From: Synergistota bacterium
GTDB lineage: Bacteria > Synergistota > GBS-1
DNA length: 64,000 nucleotides
Assembly (NCBI GenBank): GCA_025060595.1
Contig: JANXBX010000002.1
Span: 140,300 to 204,299, forward strand
Direction of reading: 5' to 3'
Under the pieces are notes generated by a model. It had not been told where the DNA came from. It did not search any database and saw only the letters and a program-made list of their open reading frames with translations. The stretch's first letter is position 1. Each line of letters begins with the position of its first letter. Positions 7,731-15,877 of this stretch are shown here, piece after piece. Made by a program: the position numbers and the translations under genes.

Positions 7731-9320
7731 ATGAGTTCTTTAAGGAGGTTTAGGGCTATTCCTATATTGGCTTTAATCCTAGCTCTTCTAATCCTTCCCG
7801 CTTTCTCAATAGCGATGGCTCAGTCTCCAAAGTACGTCTTTCTCTTCATAGGCGACGGCGTTAGCATTCCCCAAGTTTCGGCCGCTCAGATGTATCTTGG
7901 CTCCCTAGAAAGCAAAACCCCAAATCCAAAGACCCTCAACTTCACGAAGTTCCCGGTCTTTGGCATGATGACAACCCATGCAGCCGATAGCTACATAACC
8001 GATTCAGCCTCAGCAATAACCGCAATGGCTGCAGGACATAAGACTAGCGATGGCGTTATCAACATGGATCCGGAAAAGAAGGTTAAGTATAAAACTATAG
8101 CTGAGTTTGCTAAAGACAAAGGCATGAAGATAGGGATAATTTCAAGCGTATCCATAGATCACGCCACACCTGCAGGGTTTTACGCAAGAAACCCAAGTAG
8201 AAACAACTATTATGAGATAGCTTTAGACTTAGCAAATAGCGGATTCGACTTCTTCGGAGGAGGAGGCTTTAGACAGCCTAAAGGCAAGGATGGAAAGCAA
8301 AGGGATATAAGAGAGATATTAAAAGAGAAGGGCTATAAGGTGGTAGAAAAGGCTGATGAAATAAGGGCCCTTAAATCCGAAGATGGTAAGGTTGTAGCTA
8401 TTAATCCCGTGTTAGATAGAGAGGCCGCCTTACCCTATGCGATAAATAGAAAGAACGGAATGGATATTGGGGTTTCTTTAGCGGAGTTCACAAAGAAAGC
8501 TATAGAGATGCTTAATAATCCAAATGGATTTTTCATAATGGTTGAAGGCGGAAAAGTGGACTGGGCATGTCACGCTAACGATGCAGCTTCAGCGGTATAC
8601 GATCTTTTAGACTTCGAAAGCGCCATAGCGGAGGCCTTGAAGTTTTACGAGAAGTATCCCAATGAAACCTTGATAATAGTCACCGGCGACCATGAATGCG
8701 GAGGCATGTCCATGGGATTCGCCGGAACGAGATACGAAACCTACTTAAAGATCCTTGAAAAGCAGAAGATATCTTACGATGAGTTCACAAAGCTTGTATC
8801 CAAATACAGAGAGCAAACTCCGAAGGATAAGGCCAAGCTTGAGGATCTCTTACCAGAAATAGAAAAGCTCTTCGGATTAAGGCTCTTAACCCCTGAGGAG
8901 AGAAAGGCTTTAGAGGAAAAGGCAAAATCTGGAGACATCAACGCCGCTATGGAGCTCCACTTAGCCCTAACGGAAGATGAAATAAATGAGCTAAGAAAAG
9001 CCTTCAGCATGAGCATGCTACCAAGGGAGGAAAGACCGAAAGATGAGATCACCTACAGGCTATATGGAGGATATGAGCCCTTGGCTGTGAAAGTTACTCA
9101 CATACTTAACCAAAAAGCCGGAATAGGCTGGACAAGCTACTCTCACACCGCACTGCCCGTTCCCGTATACGCAATAGGTTTTGGTGCTGAAGAGTTTAAA
9201 GGCTACTACGACAACACGGATCTCTTCTACAAAATGTGCAAAGTTATGAAAATAGATATATCTAAGGGTAACATAATATCTATACTGCCAGTGAGATATG
9301 TAGAAGCCTTAGCCGCGTAA
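7731..9320 (+). CDS. phoA: Secreted alkaline phosphatase (PhoA superfamily)
   Basis: 529 residues. An N-terminal signal peptide (hydrophobic residues 10-29, likely cleavage after SIAMA) sends it out of the cytosol. Catalytic residues of the family are all visible: metal-binding D42 in IGDG, D91 and nucleophile S92 in TDSASA, E272, D277 and H281 in VEGGKVDWACH, D320-H321 in TGDHE, and a late SHT motif near residue 475. It hydrolyses phosphate monoesters. A charged, helical insertion of about 130 residues (340-470) sits before the final histidine. It heads a cluster with a YibE/F protein and an ABC importer. The SD AAGGAGGGG may be hidden in a hairpin. Confidence 0.92.
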   Translation: MSSLRRFRAIPILALILALLILPAFSIAMAQSPKYVFLFIGDGVSIPQVSAAQMYLGSLESKTPNPKTLNFTKFPVFGMMTTHAADSYITDSASAITAMAAGHKTSDGVINMDPEKKVKYKTIAEFAKDKGMKIGIISSVSIDHATPAGFYARNPSRNNYYEIALDLANSGFDFFGGGGFRQPKGKDGKQRDIREILKEKGYKVVEKADEIRALKSEDGKVVAINPVLDREAALPYAINRKNGMDIGVSLAEFTKKAIEMLNNPNGFFIMVEGGKVDWACHANDAASAVYDLLDFESAIAEALKFYEKYPNETLIIVTGDHECGGMSMGFAGTRYETYLKILEKQKISYDEFTKLVSKYREQTPKDKAKLEDLLPEIEKLFGLRLLTPEERKALEEKAKSGDINAAMELHLALTEDEINELRKAFSMSMLPREERPKDEITYRLYGGYEPLAVKVTHILNQKAGIGWTSYSHTALPVPVYAIGFGAEEFKGYYDNTDLFYKMCKVMKIDISKGNIISILPVRYVEALAA

Positions 9321-9357
9321 TAATAAATATTTAAGAGGCGAGGAGGGAAAAGGCACC

Positions 9358-10515
9358 TTGATAATAAAATATTTGCGAGAGCTTTGGAAAATAGAGAATC
9401 CCCGTAAAGATATATCCTTGATAGTTATAACCCTACTGCTTTCCGCCACCCTCGCCCTCCTCCCCTCCCCCTATAAAAATCCCAATCTGAAGGACACAAT
9501 TAGAGCGAAAGCGGAAATTATAGAGGTAGACAACTCTAACTTCCATCAGGTAGGCCTAGTTAAGATAGGAAGCCAAGGACTAAAGGTCAAGATACTTAAC
9601 GGGCCATTTAAAGGAACGATTAGCCATGCTGTTAATCACTTCAAAGGAATAATGGAAATAGACAAGGTTTTTGAGGTTGGAGATACCGCCTTAGTGGTTA
9701 TAAATCACGCTGGAGATAGGATAATACATATTAACACTGTAGATCACTACAGGTTGCCTTACATGCTAGCCTTATTCTTGATCTTCTGTGGGGTTCTCCT
9801 GCTTTTCGCTGGCTGGACAGGCCTTAAGGCTCTCGTCTCTTTCGCCTTCGTAGTCCTCCTTATATGGAAGGGACTGGTACCGATGCTCCTTCTAGGAGCT
9901 AACCCCATACCGGTATCCCTTGGGATTACGCTACTTGTAGCGATTTCAGCATGCCTTTCAGCAGGTGGAATATCTAAAAGGGGCTTTACAGCTTTATTAG
10001 GTTGTGCCTCAGGTATCGGACTAACATGCCTTTTAGCTTTAGCCTTCGGTATGAGGCTTAAGCTACATGGGTCCGTAATGCCCTTCACAGAAAGCCTTCT
10101 TTATGCAGGATTTACCCACCTTGATATAACCTCCATATTTTTAGCAAGCACCTTTATCGCCTCAAGCGGAGCAATAGTGGACGTAGCCATAGATATATCT
10201 GCCTCCCAGGACGAAATAGTGAGGGTACATCCCAATATACCCCAGAGGGAGCTGCTCTTTTCCGGACTTTCGGTCGGAAAATCCGTTATAGGAACCATGT
10301 CCAATACTCTACTTTTAGCCTACTCTGGAGGCTACATGGGATTGCTTTTAACCTTAAGCGCTCTCGGTATCCCCACAATAAACATAGTTAACCTAAGATA
10401 CGTTTCGGCCGAGATTTTACACACCTTAGTTGGAAGCATAGGTATGACGATGGTTGCACCCCTTACCGCACTAATAGGTAGCTTTATATTTACCAAAAAA
10501 TATACTATAATTTAA
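9358..10515 (+). CDS. YibE/F family membrane protein
   Basis: 385 residues. After one N-terminal membrane segment (about 20-36), residues 45-130 form a soluble beta-rich domain, followed by about seven membrane segments. Diagnostic YibE/F stretches are FAGWTGLKALVSFAFVVLLIWKGLVP, the IFLASTFIASSGAIVDVAIDISASQDEI block and SVGKSVIGTMSNTLLLAYSGG. Family function is unknown; transport has been suggested. The start is TTG at 9358 behind a GGAGGG. It sits between the secreted phosphatase and an ABC importer, 37 and 9 bp away, so it is probably in the same transcript. Confidence 0.86.
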   Translation: MIIKYLRELWKIENPRKDISLIVITLLLSATLALLPSPYKNPNLKDTIRAKAEIIEVDNSNFHQVGLVKIGSQGLKVKILNGPFKGTISHAVNHFKGIMEIDKVFEVGDTALVVINHAGDRIIHINTVDHYRLPYMLALFLIFCGVLLLFAGWTGLKALVSFAFVVLLIWKGLVPMLLLGANPIPVSLGITLLVAISACLSAGGISKRGFTALLGCASGIGLTCLLALAFGMRLKLHGSVMPFTESLLYAGFTHLDITSIFLASTFIASSGAIVDVAIDISASQDEIVRVHPNIPQRELLFSGLSVGKSVIGTMSNTLLLAYSGGYMGLLLTLSALGIPTINIVNLRYVSAEILHTLVGSIGMTMVAPLTALIGSFIFTKKYTII

Positions 10516-10524
10516 CTTGAAGAT

Positions 10525-11346
10525 ATGTGGAAAAAAGGGTTATCTTTTTCTGCTCTAATACTTTATATGTCATTCATCTTCTTGCCTATACTTTTAATCT
10601 CTCTTGGGGCCTTCGGGCAGAAATGGTTTGGAACCCTTTTGCCTGAAGGGTTTACCCTAAGATGGTATAGAGAGCTTTTTACCCAAAGAATGTACTATGA
10701 GGCCCTAATGAGAAGCCTTATAGTTGCAGCCTTGGTTATAATTATAAACCTCGCAGTGAGCATCCCCGCCGCCTACTCCATCGTGGTCTCCGAAAATAGA
10801 TTACTTAAAAGCCTATATAACTTCATAATACTTTTACCAATAGCTATACCCCCAGTAGTTTTAGGCTTAGGCTTCATAGAAGCTTACAACATCCCAGGGT
10901 TAAAGCTGATAGGAAGCCTAAAGGGCCTAATCTTAGCACAATGCATATATACTCTTCCCTTTACCTTAAAGCCGATCGTTGCTAACCTCGAGATGCTATC
11001 CTGGAAGACGATGGAGGAAGCAGCCTATTCGCTTGGTGCCAATGTGCTTTACATCATAAGAAAGCTTCTCATACCGAATCTCCTTCCCGGAATAATCGCT
11101 GGCTCCATAATGACCTTCGCCATGTCAATTGGGGAGTTCCAGTTAGCTGTAATCTTAACGAGCTCAAAAAGTCAAACTTATCCCGTAGTGTTATATCAGG
11201 CTTTCTACGTGAGCACAGGTTTAGCTTGCGCTGCAACTAGCCTACTCGTATGGATGAGCATATTTTCCCTTCTAGGAATAGTTTACATGAGCAAACTCAT
11301 TAAGGCCACCCCAGAAAAAGCCTATATAGGAATGGGAGGTGGATAA
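10525..11346 (+). CDS. ABC importer permease (inner membrane subunit 2)
   Basis: 273 residues with six predicted membrane segments and the EAA-type cytoplasmic loop LEMLSWKTMEEAAYSLGANVLYIIRKLLIPNLLPGI near residue 155-190, which contacts the ATPase. It is of the Fe3+/spermidine/phosphonate permease class (PotC/FbpB-like half). Its stop overlaps the ATPase coding region's possible GTG start, showing tight coupling. The second permease of the system is encoded three genes later (13523), so the system uses a heterodimer of permeases. Confidence 0.88.
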   Translation: MWKKGLSFSALILYMSFIFLPILLISLGAFGQKWFGTLLPEGFTLRWYRELFTQRMYYEALMRSLIVAALVIIINLAVSIPAAYSIVVSENRLLKSLYNFIILLPIAIPPVVLGLGFIEAYNIPGLKLIGSLKGLILAQCIYTLPFTLKPIVANLEMLSWKTMEEAAYSLGANVLYIIRKLLIPNLLPGIIAGSIMTFAMSIGEFQLAVILTSSKSQTYPVVLYQAFYVSTGLACAATSLLVWMSIFSLLGIVYMSKLIKATPEKAYIGMGGG

Positions 11347-11353
11347 AAGAGGG

Positions 11354-12421
11354 TTGGGAGGCTATATAGAGCTTAAGGGCGTCTCTAAAAGGTTTGGAAA
11401 AATAGTAGCGGTTGACAATTTAAGCCTATCTGTAGAGAAGGGAGAGCTTTTAACCTTGCTTGGCCCTTCAGGCTGCGGTAAGACCACCACCTTAAGACTA
11501 ATAGCAGGCTTCCTGAAACCAGATTCAGGGGAGATATACATAGATGGAAAAAACGCCTTAAGCATGAAGATGAGAGATAGAAGAATCGGCATAGTATTTC
11601 AAAACTATGCCCTTTTCCCAAACTTAAGCGTTTTTGAAAACGTGGCCTTCGGTTTAAGGGCAAGAGGTGAAGAGGAAAGCAAGATAAAAGATAAGGTCTT
11701 TAAGCTGCTCGAGATGACCGGAATAGAGGACAAGGCCTACTCCTTTCCATCGGAGCTATCAGGAGGACAACAACAGAGGGTAGCGCTAGCAAGAGCCTTA
11801 GCTATACAGCCAAGCGTGCTCTTACTTGACGAGCCCCTTTCCGCACTCGATGCTAAAGTTAGAAATATGCTTCGCTTTGAGATAAAAAGGATTCAAAAGG
11901 AAAGCGGAGTAACAACGATATACGTAACTCACGATCAGGAAGAGGCCCTCTCCATATCAGATAGAATCGCAGTTATGAATCAGGGCAGGATAGAACAACT
12001 TGGAAGGGCAGATGAAATATACCTTAATCCTAAAACCAAGTTTGTGGCTGACTTCGTTGGAGTAAACAACTTTTTAGACATAGTGTCTAACGGTAACGGT
12101 GAGGCCTTTTGGGAGGGAGGAAAGCTAAGCTTTAAAACCCACATAGCCTTACCACCAAAGGAAAAGGTCCTTTTAGTGATAAGACCGGAAGACATAAATA
12201 TATTCAGACTAAGCGAAATCAGCTCAGTCGAGGAGGTAAACCTATTTAAGGGGATCGTCTCCGGAAAGATATTCTTGGGACCGATAACGAGGATAGCGAT
12301 CAAGGTGGGAGGGAAAACCATTCTTTCTGATACCCTGACATCGGAAAAGACCTTCTCTCTCAGGGAGGGAGAGGAAGTTTTAGTGAAAATAGATACATCG
12401 AAAGCAAAAATAATAAGATAA
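11354..12421 (+). CDS. ABC importer ATP-binding protein
   Basis: About 355 residues. Walker A GPSGCGKTT, Q-loop VFQNYALFPNL, signature LSGGQQQRVALARAL, Walker B VLLLDEPLSALD and the H-loop THDQEEAL are all intact in residues 1-220. The C-terminal 120 residues form a TOBE-like regulatory domain (VLLVIRPEDINIF), as in PotA/FbpC/UgpC-type ATPases. TTG at 11354 gives the usual short lead into YIELKGVSKRFGK. An in-frame GTG at 11339 overlaps the SD (GGAGGTGG) and the permease stop codon. It powers the two neighbouring permeases. Confidence 0.92.
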   Translation: MGGYIELKGVSKRFGKIVAVDNLSLSVEKGELLTLLGPSGCGKTTTLRLIAGFLKPDSGEIYIDGKNALSMKMRDRRIGIVFQNYALFPNLSVFENVAFGLRARGEEESKIKDKVFKLLEMTGIEDKAYSFPSELSGGQQQRVALARALAIQPSVLLLDEPLSALDAKVRNMLRFEIKRIQKESGVTTIYVTHDQEEALSISDRIAVMNQGRIEQLGRADEIYLNPKTKFVADFVGVNNFLDIVSNGNGEAFWEGGKLSFKTHIALPPKEKVLLVIRPEDINIFRLSEISSVEEVNLFKGIVSGKIFLGPITRIAIKVGGKTILSDTLTSEKTFSLREGEEVLVKIDTSKAKIIR

Positions 12422-12436
12422 GGGAGGTAAGGAAAA

Positions 12437-13519
12437 ATGAGAGTGAAGAGGATTTTAGCAGTTTGCGGTCTTCTAGTACTTCTCATAGGAGGCATTTCCA
12501 TTGGCGCAGAGCTTAAAGATGAGCTTTACCCTGGAGAAAAACAGCTTTATGAGGCAGCCAAAAAAGAGGGAAGGCTATTCAGCTACGACACAGGACCAAC
12601 TTGGGCAAACTGGCAGGGCCTGTTTGATGCCTTCAAGGAAAGGTACGGCATAGAGCTAGAGTGGAACGACTTAGGAAGCGCAGCAACCGTAGCAAGGCTT
12701 GAGAAAGAGAAAAACAATCCTCAGGCTGACACAGCTTACTACTTCATGCCCTTCGGACAATTAGCTAAGGAAAAGGGCTTAACCGAGGGATTTAAGCCTA
12801 TTAACTTCGATAAGATTCCGGATGTATTGAAAGACCCAGAAGGACATTGGTTCTCTATACATAAGGGGACAGTTGTATTTGTAGTCAACAAAAAGCTCGT
12901 AAAGGATGTACCGAGGTCTTGGGCAGATCTCTTGGATCCCAAGTACAGCAAGTGCATAGTGTACCTTGATCCAAGAACTACGGGAATAGGATATGCGATA
13001 GTAATGGCCACAGCTTACGCTCATGGGGGAAGCATAGACAACTTAAAGCCTGGCATTCAGTACCTTGCTAAGCTTCAAAAGGCGGGAAACGTGAGAATGA
13101 TAGAGAAGACGACCGAATATGACAAGTTTGTCAAGGGTGAGATACCCATATGGATCACCTACGACTGGAACGGCTATAGAGCCAAATACATCGGAGGATT
13201 AGGTGATGATGTAGAGATAGTTATACCTAAAGAGGGAACGATAACCGCTCCTTACGCTATAAGCCTAGTCAAGGGAGCTCCTCACCCGAACGCTGCCAAG
13301 CTTTGGCTTAACTTTATAATGTCTGAGGCAGGTCAAAGAATCTTCGCTAAGGGATTTACGAGACCTATACTCCCAGACATAGAGCTGCCTCCAGAGGTAA
13401 AGGATAAGTTTTTACCTAAGGAAGACTATGCAAGAGCTATAGATGTAGACTGGGTCAAAGCTCATAAGGTTCAGAAGGAAGCCGCTGATATGTGGGCAGC
13501 TGAGGTCTTAGGACAGTAA
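12437..13519 (+). CDS. ABC importer periplasmic solute-binding protein
   Basis: 360 residues with a signal peptide (positive MRVKR, hydrophobic 7-24) and no lipobox cysteine at the cleavage site. The mature part looks like the iron/thiamine/spermidine binding class (family 1/6): LYEAAKKEGRLFSYDTG, a VVFVVNKKLVKDVPRSWADLL hinge and PNAAKLWLNFIMSEAGQRIFAKG near the end. The iron-binding tyrosine pair is not obvious, so Fe3+ is not assured. The neighbouring alkaline phosphatase makes an organophosphate or phosphonate ligand worth considering (inference). It lies between the ATPase and second permease genes. Confidence 0.87.
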   Translation: MRVKRILAVCGLLVLLIGGISIGAELKDELYPGEKQLYEAAKKEGRLFSYDTGPTWANWQGLFDAFKERYGIELEWNDLGSAATVARLEKEKNNPQADTAYYFMPFGQLAKEKGLTEGFKPINFDKIPDVLKDPEGHWFSIHKGTVVFVVNKKLVKDVPRSWADLLDPKYSKCIVYLDPRTTGIGYAIVMATAYAHGGSIDNLKPGIQYLAKLQKAGNVRMIEKTTEYDKFVKGEIPIWITYDWNGYRAKYIGGLGDDVEIVIPKEGTITAPYAISLVKGAPHPNAAKLWLNFIMSEAGQRIFAKGFTRPILPDIELPPEVKDKFLPKEDYARAIDVDWVKAHKVQKEAADMWAAEVLGQ

Positions 13520-13522
13520 TCT

Positions 13523-14359
13523 ATGGGGGAAAGAAAATATCTTCTTCTTTTCCTTATACCCTTAATCGCTATAATCGTTCTTTTCCTGTTTATACCCCTT
13601 GCTTTCGTTTTAAGGGATAGCCTTCTGGTCGAAGGAAGGCTATCCCTTTCTAATTACTACGCCATATTCACAAAGAGGCTCTATATAAACTCCTTTAAAA
13701 CGAGCTTAGCCCTCTCCTTAGCTACCACAGCCATAGGCACATCCCTAGGTATACCTTTATCTTATTTAATATATAAAAAGGGAAGCTTTGCAAGGGATAT
13801 GCTTCTTTCACTTAACTCCATTCCCTTGGTTTTTAGCGGACTTGTGGTAGGCTTTTCCTTCATCGTTCTCCTAGGCGGAAGCGGATTTATAACCTTACTC
13901 TTTAAGATGCTATTTGGGATAAACCCTATAGAGTTCTCCGCCTTCTTATTCACATGGAAAGGATTGATGATCGCCTATCTATACTTCTTAATACCCAGGA
14001 TGGTCTTAACGATGATAGCTGCCTGGTCAACCTTCAACTGGAACCTTTTGGATGCAGCCATAAGCTTAGGCGCATCTTACTCCTTCGCCTTTAGAAAGGT
14101 TATTCTTCCCCTAATAGCTCCATCAGTTATAGCAGGCTCTTCCCTCCTCTTTGCAGTAAGCATGGGAGCCTTTGGAACAGCCTTCGCCTTAACTGGAACT
14201 GGAGTCAACATAGTACCGCTACTTATCTATACTCACATATCTGAGGTAGGAATAGAGCTAGGCAGAGCAGATGCTTTAGCGGTCATTCTAACGCTTCTAA
14301 CCACATCCATAATAGTTGTATACGAAAGGCTATTTATAAGGAGAATAAGGAGAACCTGA
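13523..14359 (+). CDS. ABC importer permease (inner membrane subunit 1)
   Basis: 278 residues with six membrane segments and the EAA-like loop TFNWNLLDAAISLGASYSFAFRKVILPLIAPSVIAG near residues 170-205. It is the PotB-like partner of the permease at 10525. It starts three bases after the solute-binding protein stop. Its last 30 bp overlap the 3' end of the DJ-1/PfpI gene on the other strand, so no separate terminator region exists between them. Confidence 0.88.
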   Translation: MGERKYLLLFLIPLIAIIVLFLFIPLAFVLRDSLLVEGRLSLSNYYAIFTKRLYINSFKTSLALSLATTAIGTSLGIPLSYLIYKKGSFARDMLLSLNSIPLVFSGLVVGFSFIVLLGGSGFITLLFKMLFGINPIEFSAFLFTWKGLMIAYLYFLIPRMVLTMIAAWSTFNWNLLDAAISLGASYSFAFRKVILPLIAPSVIAGSSLLFAVSMGAFGTAFALTGTGVNIVPLLIYTHISEVGIELGRADALAVILTLLTTSIIVVYERLFIRRIRRT

Positions 14360-14875
14360 AAGAAGAGCCTCTATTATAGCTTTACAGAAGGCTGGTAGAT
14401 CCTTCGGGGTACGAGAGGTTATTATGTTACCATCGACTACGGCCTCCGCATCCACAAACTCCGCTCCAGCGTTAACCACATCATCCTTAATAGCAAAGAA
14501 GGCGGTTGCTTTTCTCCCTCTAAGAAGGTTAGCAGAAGCAAGCATCCACGGACCGTGACATATAGCTGCGACCACTTTGCCCTTTTCACCGGCCTCCTTA
14601 ACGAAATTCACAAGCTTGGGATCCCTTCTCATCCTATCAGGAGAATATCCACCGGGAATTATAACCGCATCAAAGTCATCAGCCTTAGCCTGATCACTCG
14701 TTATATCCGCCTCAGCGGGAACTCCATACTTTCCCTTATAGGTTCTCTTTTCAGGGCCAACTAATACTACTTCCGCTCCCTCTTCCTTCATCCTTAAAAG
14801 GGGATACCACAGCTCAAGGTCCTCAAACGTGTCCTCAACCAGAATAGCTATCCTTCTACCCTTTAACCTCTCCAT
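14330..14875 (-). CDS. DJ-1/PfpI family protein (class I glutamine amidotransferase-like)
   Basis: About 181 residues. The nucleophile elbow AAICHGPW places Cys106 and His107, with Glu18 in the TFEDLE stretch as the third conserved residue; this is the PfpI/YhbO pattern. Members act as intracellular proteases, deglycases or chaperones; the activity here is unknown. ATG at 14875, eight bases after AAGGGGG, is a better start than the overlapping in-frame GTG at 14884. Divergent from the MoaD-like gene across a 53-bp gap and overlapping the ABC permease tail-to-tail. Confidence 0.9.
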   Translation of the reverse strand: MERLKGRRIAILVEDTFEDLELWYPLLRMKEEGAEVVLVGPEKRTYKGKYGVPAEADITSDQAKADDFDAVIIPGGYSPDRMRRDPKLVNFVKEAGEKGKVVAAICHGPWMLASANLLRGRKATAFFAIKDDVVNAGAEFVDAEAVVDGNIITSRTPKDLPAFCKAIIEALLSGSPYSPYK

Positions 14876-14928
14876 ATTTATCACCCCCTTGGTTTTAAAT
14901 TATAATATAATCTGGAGGGTGATGAAAG

Positions 14929-15210
14929 TTGATAAAAGTAAAAATTAAATTTTTCGCAGGCCTTAAAGCCTTGACAAAAAAGAGCTCCATTGAGGTCACC
15001 TTAAGCGGGCCCGTAACACTAAGAGAGCTCTTAAGGGAAGCATCCTCTCAGGTAAACTTAGACCTCGAGGGAAAGCTAATTAAAGATGGGAAAATTAAAG
15101 ACGGCTTCATGGTGCTAATAAACGGAAGAAATGCCATTTACTTAAACGGAGCTGAAACGATCGTAGAAAGCGGGGAAGTGGCAATATTCCCACCTGCTGG
15201 AGGTGGATAA
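14929..15210 (+). CDS. MoaD/ThiS-like ubiquitin-fold sulfur carrier
   Basis: 93 residues of the beta-grasp family ending in Ala-Gly-Gly-Gly, the Gly-Gly tail that is adenylated and thiocarboxylated by an E1-like enzyme. The spacing IKFFAGLKALTKKSSIEV, VTLRELL, and VLINGRNAIYLNG...VAIFPPAGGG is closer to MoaD than to ThiS. The start is TTG at 14929 after GGAGGGTG. The next gene, overlapping it around the stop, encodes the matching E1-like protein. The pathway (molybdenum/tungsten cofactor, thiamine or another thiolation) is not decided by the neighbours. Confidence 0.85.
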   Translation: MIKVKIKFFAGLKALTKKSSIEVTLSGPVTLRELLREASSQVNLDLEGKLIKDGKIKDGFMVLINGRNAIYLNGAETIVESGEVAIFPPAGGG

Positions 15211-15211
15211 A

Positions 15212-15877
15212 TTGAACATATGGCTAAGGCATGAGAAGCTTGTTGAGATGGGAATCTTAAGAAGCGCCTCCTTACTCGTAGCTGGAGCAGGAGGTCTAGG
15301 ATCTACGGTTTTAGAGCTCCTTGTAAGGCTTGGGATCGGAAAGATATACATAGTAGATAACGGGATCGTAGATAAACCAGATCTAAATAGACAGATACTT
15401 TACGACAGTAAAGATCTGGGGAAGAAAAAGGTTCAAGCAGCTATAGAAAAGCTATCTGAAATATCTAAAGAAACGGTTTTAGATGGAATATTTAAAGACA
15501 TAAACAGCGATGATTTCACCCTACCTGAGGACATAATGGGAATAGTCGATTGCCTAGATAACTGGAAGAGCCGGTTTAAGCTTGAGAACTTAGCAAGAGA
15601 AAGGGAGCTATTTTTGGTCCATGGTGGCGTCAAAGAGATGTATGGGCAGATAACTACCCTAATGTATCCTGAAACCCCATCCTTAAGAGAGATATTCGGC
15701 GAAGTTAAAGAAGAAAGAAACCTACAGGTCTATCCACCGTTAGTTATAGCTTTAGCATCGCTTCAGGTATGGGAGACGGTCAACGCTCTCCTTGGAAGAC
15801 CTCGCCTGCTCGGTAAGCTTCTTGTGCTAGATCTATGGGAGCCCTCGTTAGAGATAGTCGAGATATGTAAGAGGTAA
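15212..15877 (+). CDS. HesA/MoeB/ThiF family E1-like adenylyltransferase
   Basis: About 221 residues. GAGGLGSTV near the N-terminus is the nucleotide-binding loop, DNGIVDKPDLNRQILYDSKDLGKKKV is the Asp/Asn/Arg-rich catalytic segment and GIVDCLDNW the conserved DxxDN-like site. It would adenylate the C-terminal glycine of the preceding MoaD/ThiS-like protein. The paired CxxC zinc motifs of full-length MoeB/ThiF are missing. TTG at 15212 lies five bases after GGAGGTGG; the in-frame GTG at 15203 is inside that SD. Its last 98 bp overlap the 3' end of aroKB on the other strand. Confidence 0.86.
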   Translation: MNIWLRHEKLVEMGILRSASLLVAGAGGLGSTVLELLVRLGIGKIYIVDNGIVDKPDLNRQILYDSKDLGKKKVQAAIEKLSEISKETVLDGIFKDINSDDFTLPEDIMGIVDCLDNWKSRFKLENLARERELFLVHGGVKEMYGQITTLMYPETPSLREIFGEVKEERNLQVYPPLVIALASLQVWETVNALLGRPRLLGKLLVLDLWEPSLEIVEICKR

